A model generated the notes under the pieces. That model was not told where the DNA came from, ran no database searches, and was given only the letters and a program-made list of their open reading frames with translations. Of a stretch of 64,000 bases of DNA, positions 63,245 through 64,000 are shown in pieces; position 1 is the first letter of the stretch, and each line of letters opens with the position of its first letter. Source of the DNA: Phosphoribacter sp037045045 (lineage in GTDB: Bacteria; Actinomycetota; Actinomycetes; Actinomycetales; Dermatophilaceae). The translations under genes were made by a program, and so were the position numbers. Location of the stretch: the NCBI GenBank assembly GCA_037045045.1, contig JBAOHL010000004.1, positions 372,001 through 436,000 of the forward strand. The letters run 5' to 3'.

Positions 63245-64000
63245 GGTGTGCCCCCGGGTCCAGTCGGTATGCCGGGTGCGCCGGTCGTGGGGGACGCCGC
63301 CGGACCGGTCGAGCCCGTGGCGTCGGAACTCACCGGGGTGGGGCTCACGGTGGTGGGGCTCACCGTGCTCAATGGCGGGGTCGGCGCGGTCGTGCCGCAC
63401 GGGGTCCCGAGGGCGTTCTGCTGGCGGCACTCGAGGGCCACGGCGCGCAGGGCGGCTACCCGGGTCTCGGCGTCGTCGCGGCCGTTGGTGACGATGCTCG
63501 CCCGGACCTGCTCCTGGTAGTGGACGGGCAGGTCGGTGACGAGCACGCTCGAGCGGTCCTCGAGAGTGCCGAGGTGGACCGGGCCCAGGGTCTGGTGCAC
63601 CCCGCGGAAGACGGTGACGTAACCGTCGTCCTCGCCGATGAAGTACTGCCGCTGGGTCCAGGCGTACCCGGCATACGAGGCACCGACGAGGACGACGGCG
63701 GCGACCGCGGCGGCGCCACCCCGGCGCAGCCAGCGGGCCCGGGCCGACGGCGTCTGCTCGGCGAGGGCGGGCACCTCCTCCTCGGCCGGGATGCCGGACA
63801 CCTCGCGGGTGAGCGCGGCGGCCTTCTCGGCCGGGCTGACCGGGATCGCCCGGGTCTTGCGCCGGCCGCGACCGGCGACCGCCGCGGCACCGACGATCTG
63901 GGGGACCGTCGATGGCGCCGGCTCCTCGTCGACGTCGACGACGTCGGCCAGCACGACGGTGATGTTGTCCCGGGAGCTGGCCTTCACGGCGACCTCGACC
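63241..64000 (-). CDS. pstP: PstP-type PP2C phosphatase, 5' end outside window
   Basis: Only the C-terminal part is visible: the end of the PP2C domain (SRDNITVVLADVVDVDEEPA), a juxtamembrane linker, one membrane helix (GAAAVAAVVLVGASYAGYAW) and an extracellular domain (QRQYFIGEDDGYVTVFRGVH). This matches PstP, the membrane phosphatase opposing PknA/PknB. Overlaps rodA (GTGA). The catalytic N-terminus lies beyond 64000. Confidence 0.92.
   Translation of the reverse strand, partial: VEVAVKASSRDNITVVLADVVDVDEEPAPSTVPQIVGAAAVAGRGRRKTRAIPVSPAEKAAALTREVSGIPAEEEVPALAEQTPSARARWLRRGGAAAVAAVVLVGASYAGYAWTQRQYFIGEDDGYVTVFRGVHQTLGPVHLGTLEDRSSVLVTDLPVHYQEQVRASIVTNGRDDAETRVAALRAVALECRQQNALGTPCGTTAPTPPLSTVSPTTVSPTPVSSDATGSTGPAASPTTGAPGIPTGPGGTP

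Overview
This window is the replication-origin neighbourhood of a high-GC Gram-positive actinobacterium. The GC-rich codon use, many GTG starts, ATGA/GTGA stop-start overlaps and gene content (SigM, DUF6049, CrgA, DLW-39, DUF3566, sortase E, pknA/pknB with rodA and pbpA) point to the order Micrococcales. The family is probably Dermatophilaceae/Intrasporangiaceae, but that placement is an inference from gene order and style, without any database comparison.

Left part (1-11 kb, minus strand): a signalling and envelope cluster reads PP2C phosphatase, FHA protein, membrane Ser/Thr kinase, then MoxR ATPase, DUF58 protein, transglutaminase-like TgpA and a large Ig-like repeat protein cut by the window edge. 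MoxR and the Ig-like gene carry frameshifts as assembled. Next (11-20.6 kb) come the CCA-adding enzyme on minus and, on plus, a NUDIX hydrolase, DUF6049 protein, a pseudokinase membrane protein, SigM with its likely anti-sigma partner, and trxB-trxA. The lipid II flippase gene murJ, expected between DUF6049 and the pseudokinase, is absent from its usual slot. A GNAT gene follows on minus.

Origin core (21.5-43.3 kb): parB, parA, rsmG, jag, yidC, yidD, rnpA and rpmH run leftward. dnaA, oriC, dnaN, gnd, recF, dciA, gyrB, gyrA and a DUF3566 gene run rightward. A sulfurtransferase, dodecin and a PfkB kinase lie between dciA and gyrB. Two 14-bp parS palindromes lie at 23771 and 24888, and DnaA boxes cluster upstream of dnaA and between dnaA and dnaN.

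Right part (43.4-64 kb): tRNA-Ile, a DLW-39 microprotein and tRNA-Ala are followed by about 1 kb of repeat-rich, mostly non-coding DNA. Then come a sirtuin, two PPOX-family proteins, a Trk-type K+ uptake pair, a GNAT-acyl-CoA synthetase fusion, cyclophilin, rhomboid protease, CrgA, a DUF881-sortase E-pabA run, and on minus the cell-wall growth operon pstP-rodA-pbpA-pknA-pknB (pstP cut by the window end).

Two genome-scale signals stand out. The 7-mer GTATGCC/GGCATAC occurs roughly 70 times by eye, far above expectation, in genes and spacers and on both strands. Short tandem repeats are also unusually common, both inside genes and between them.
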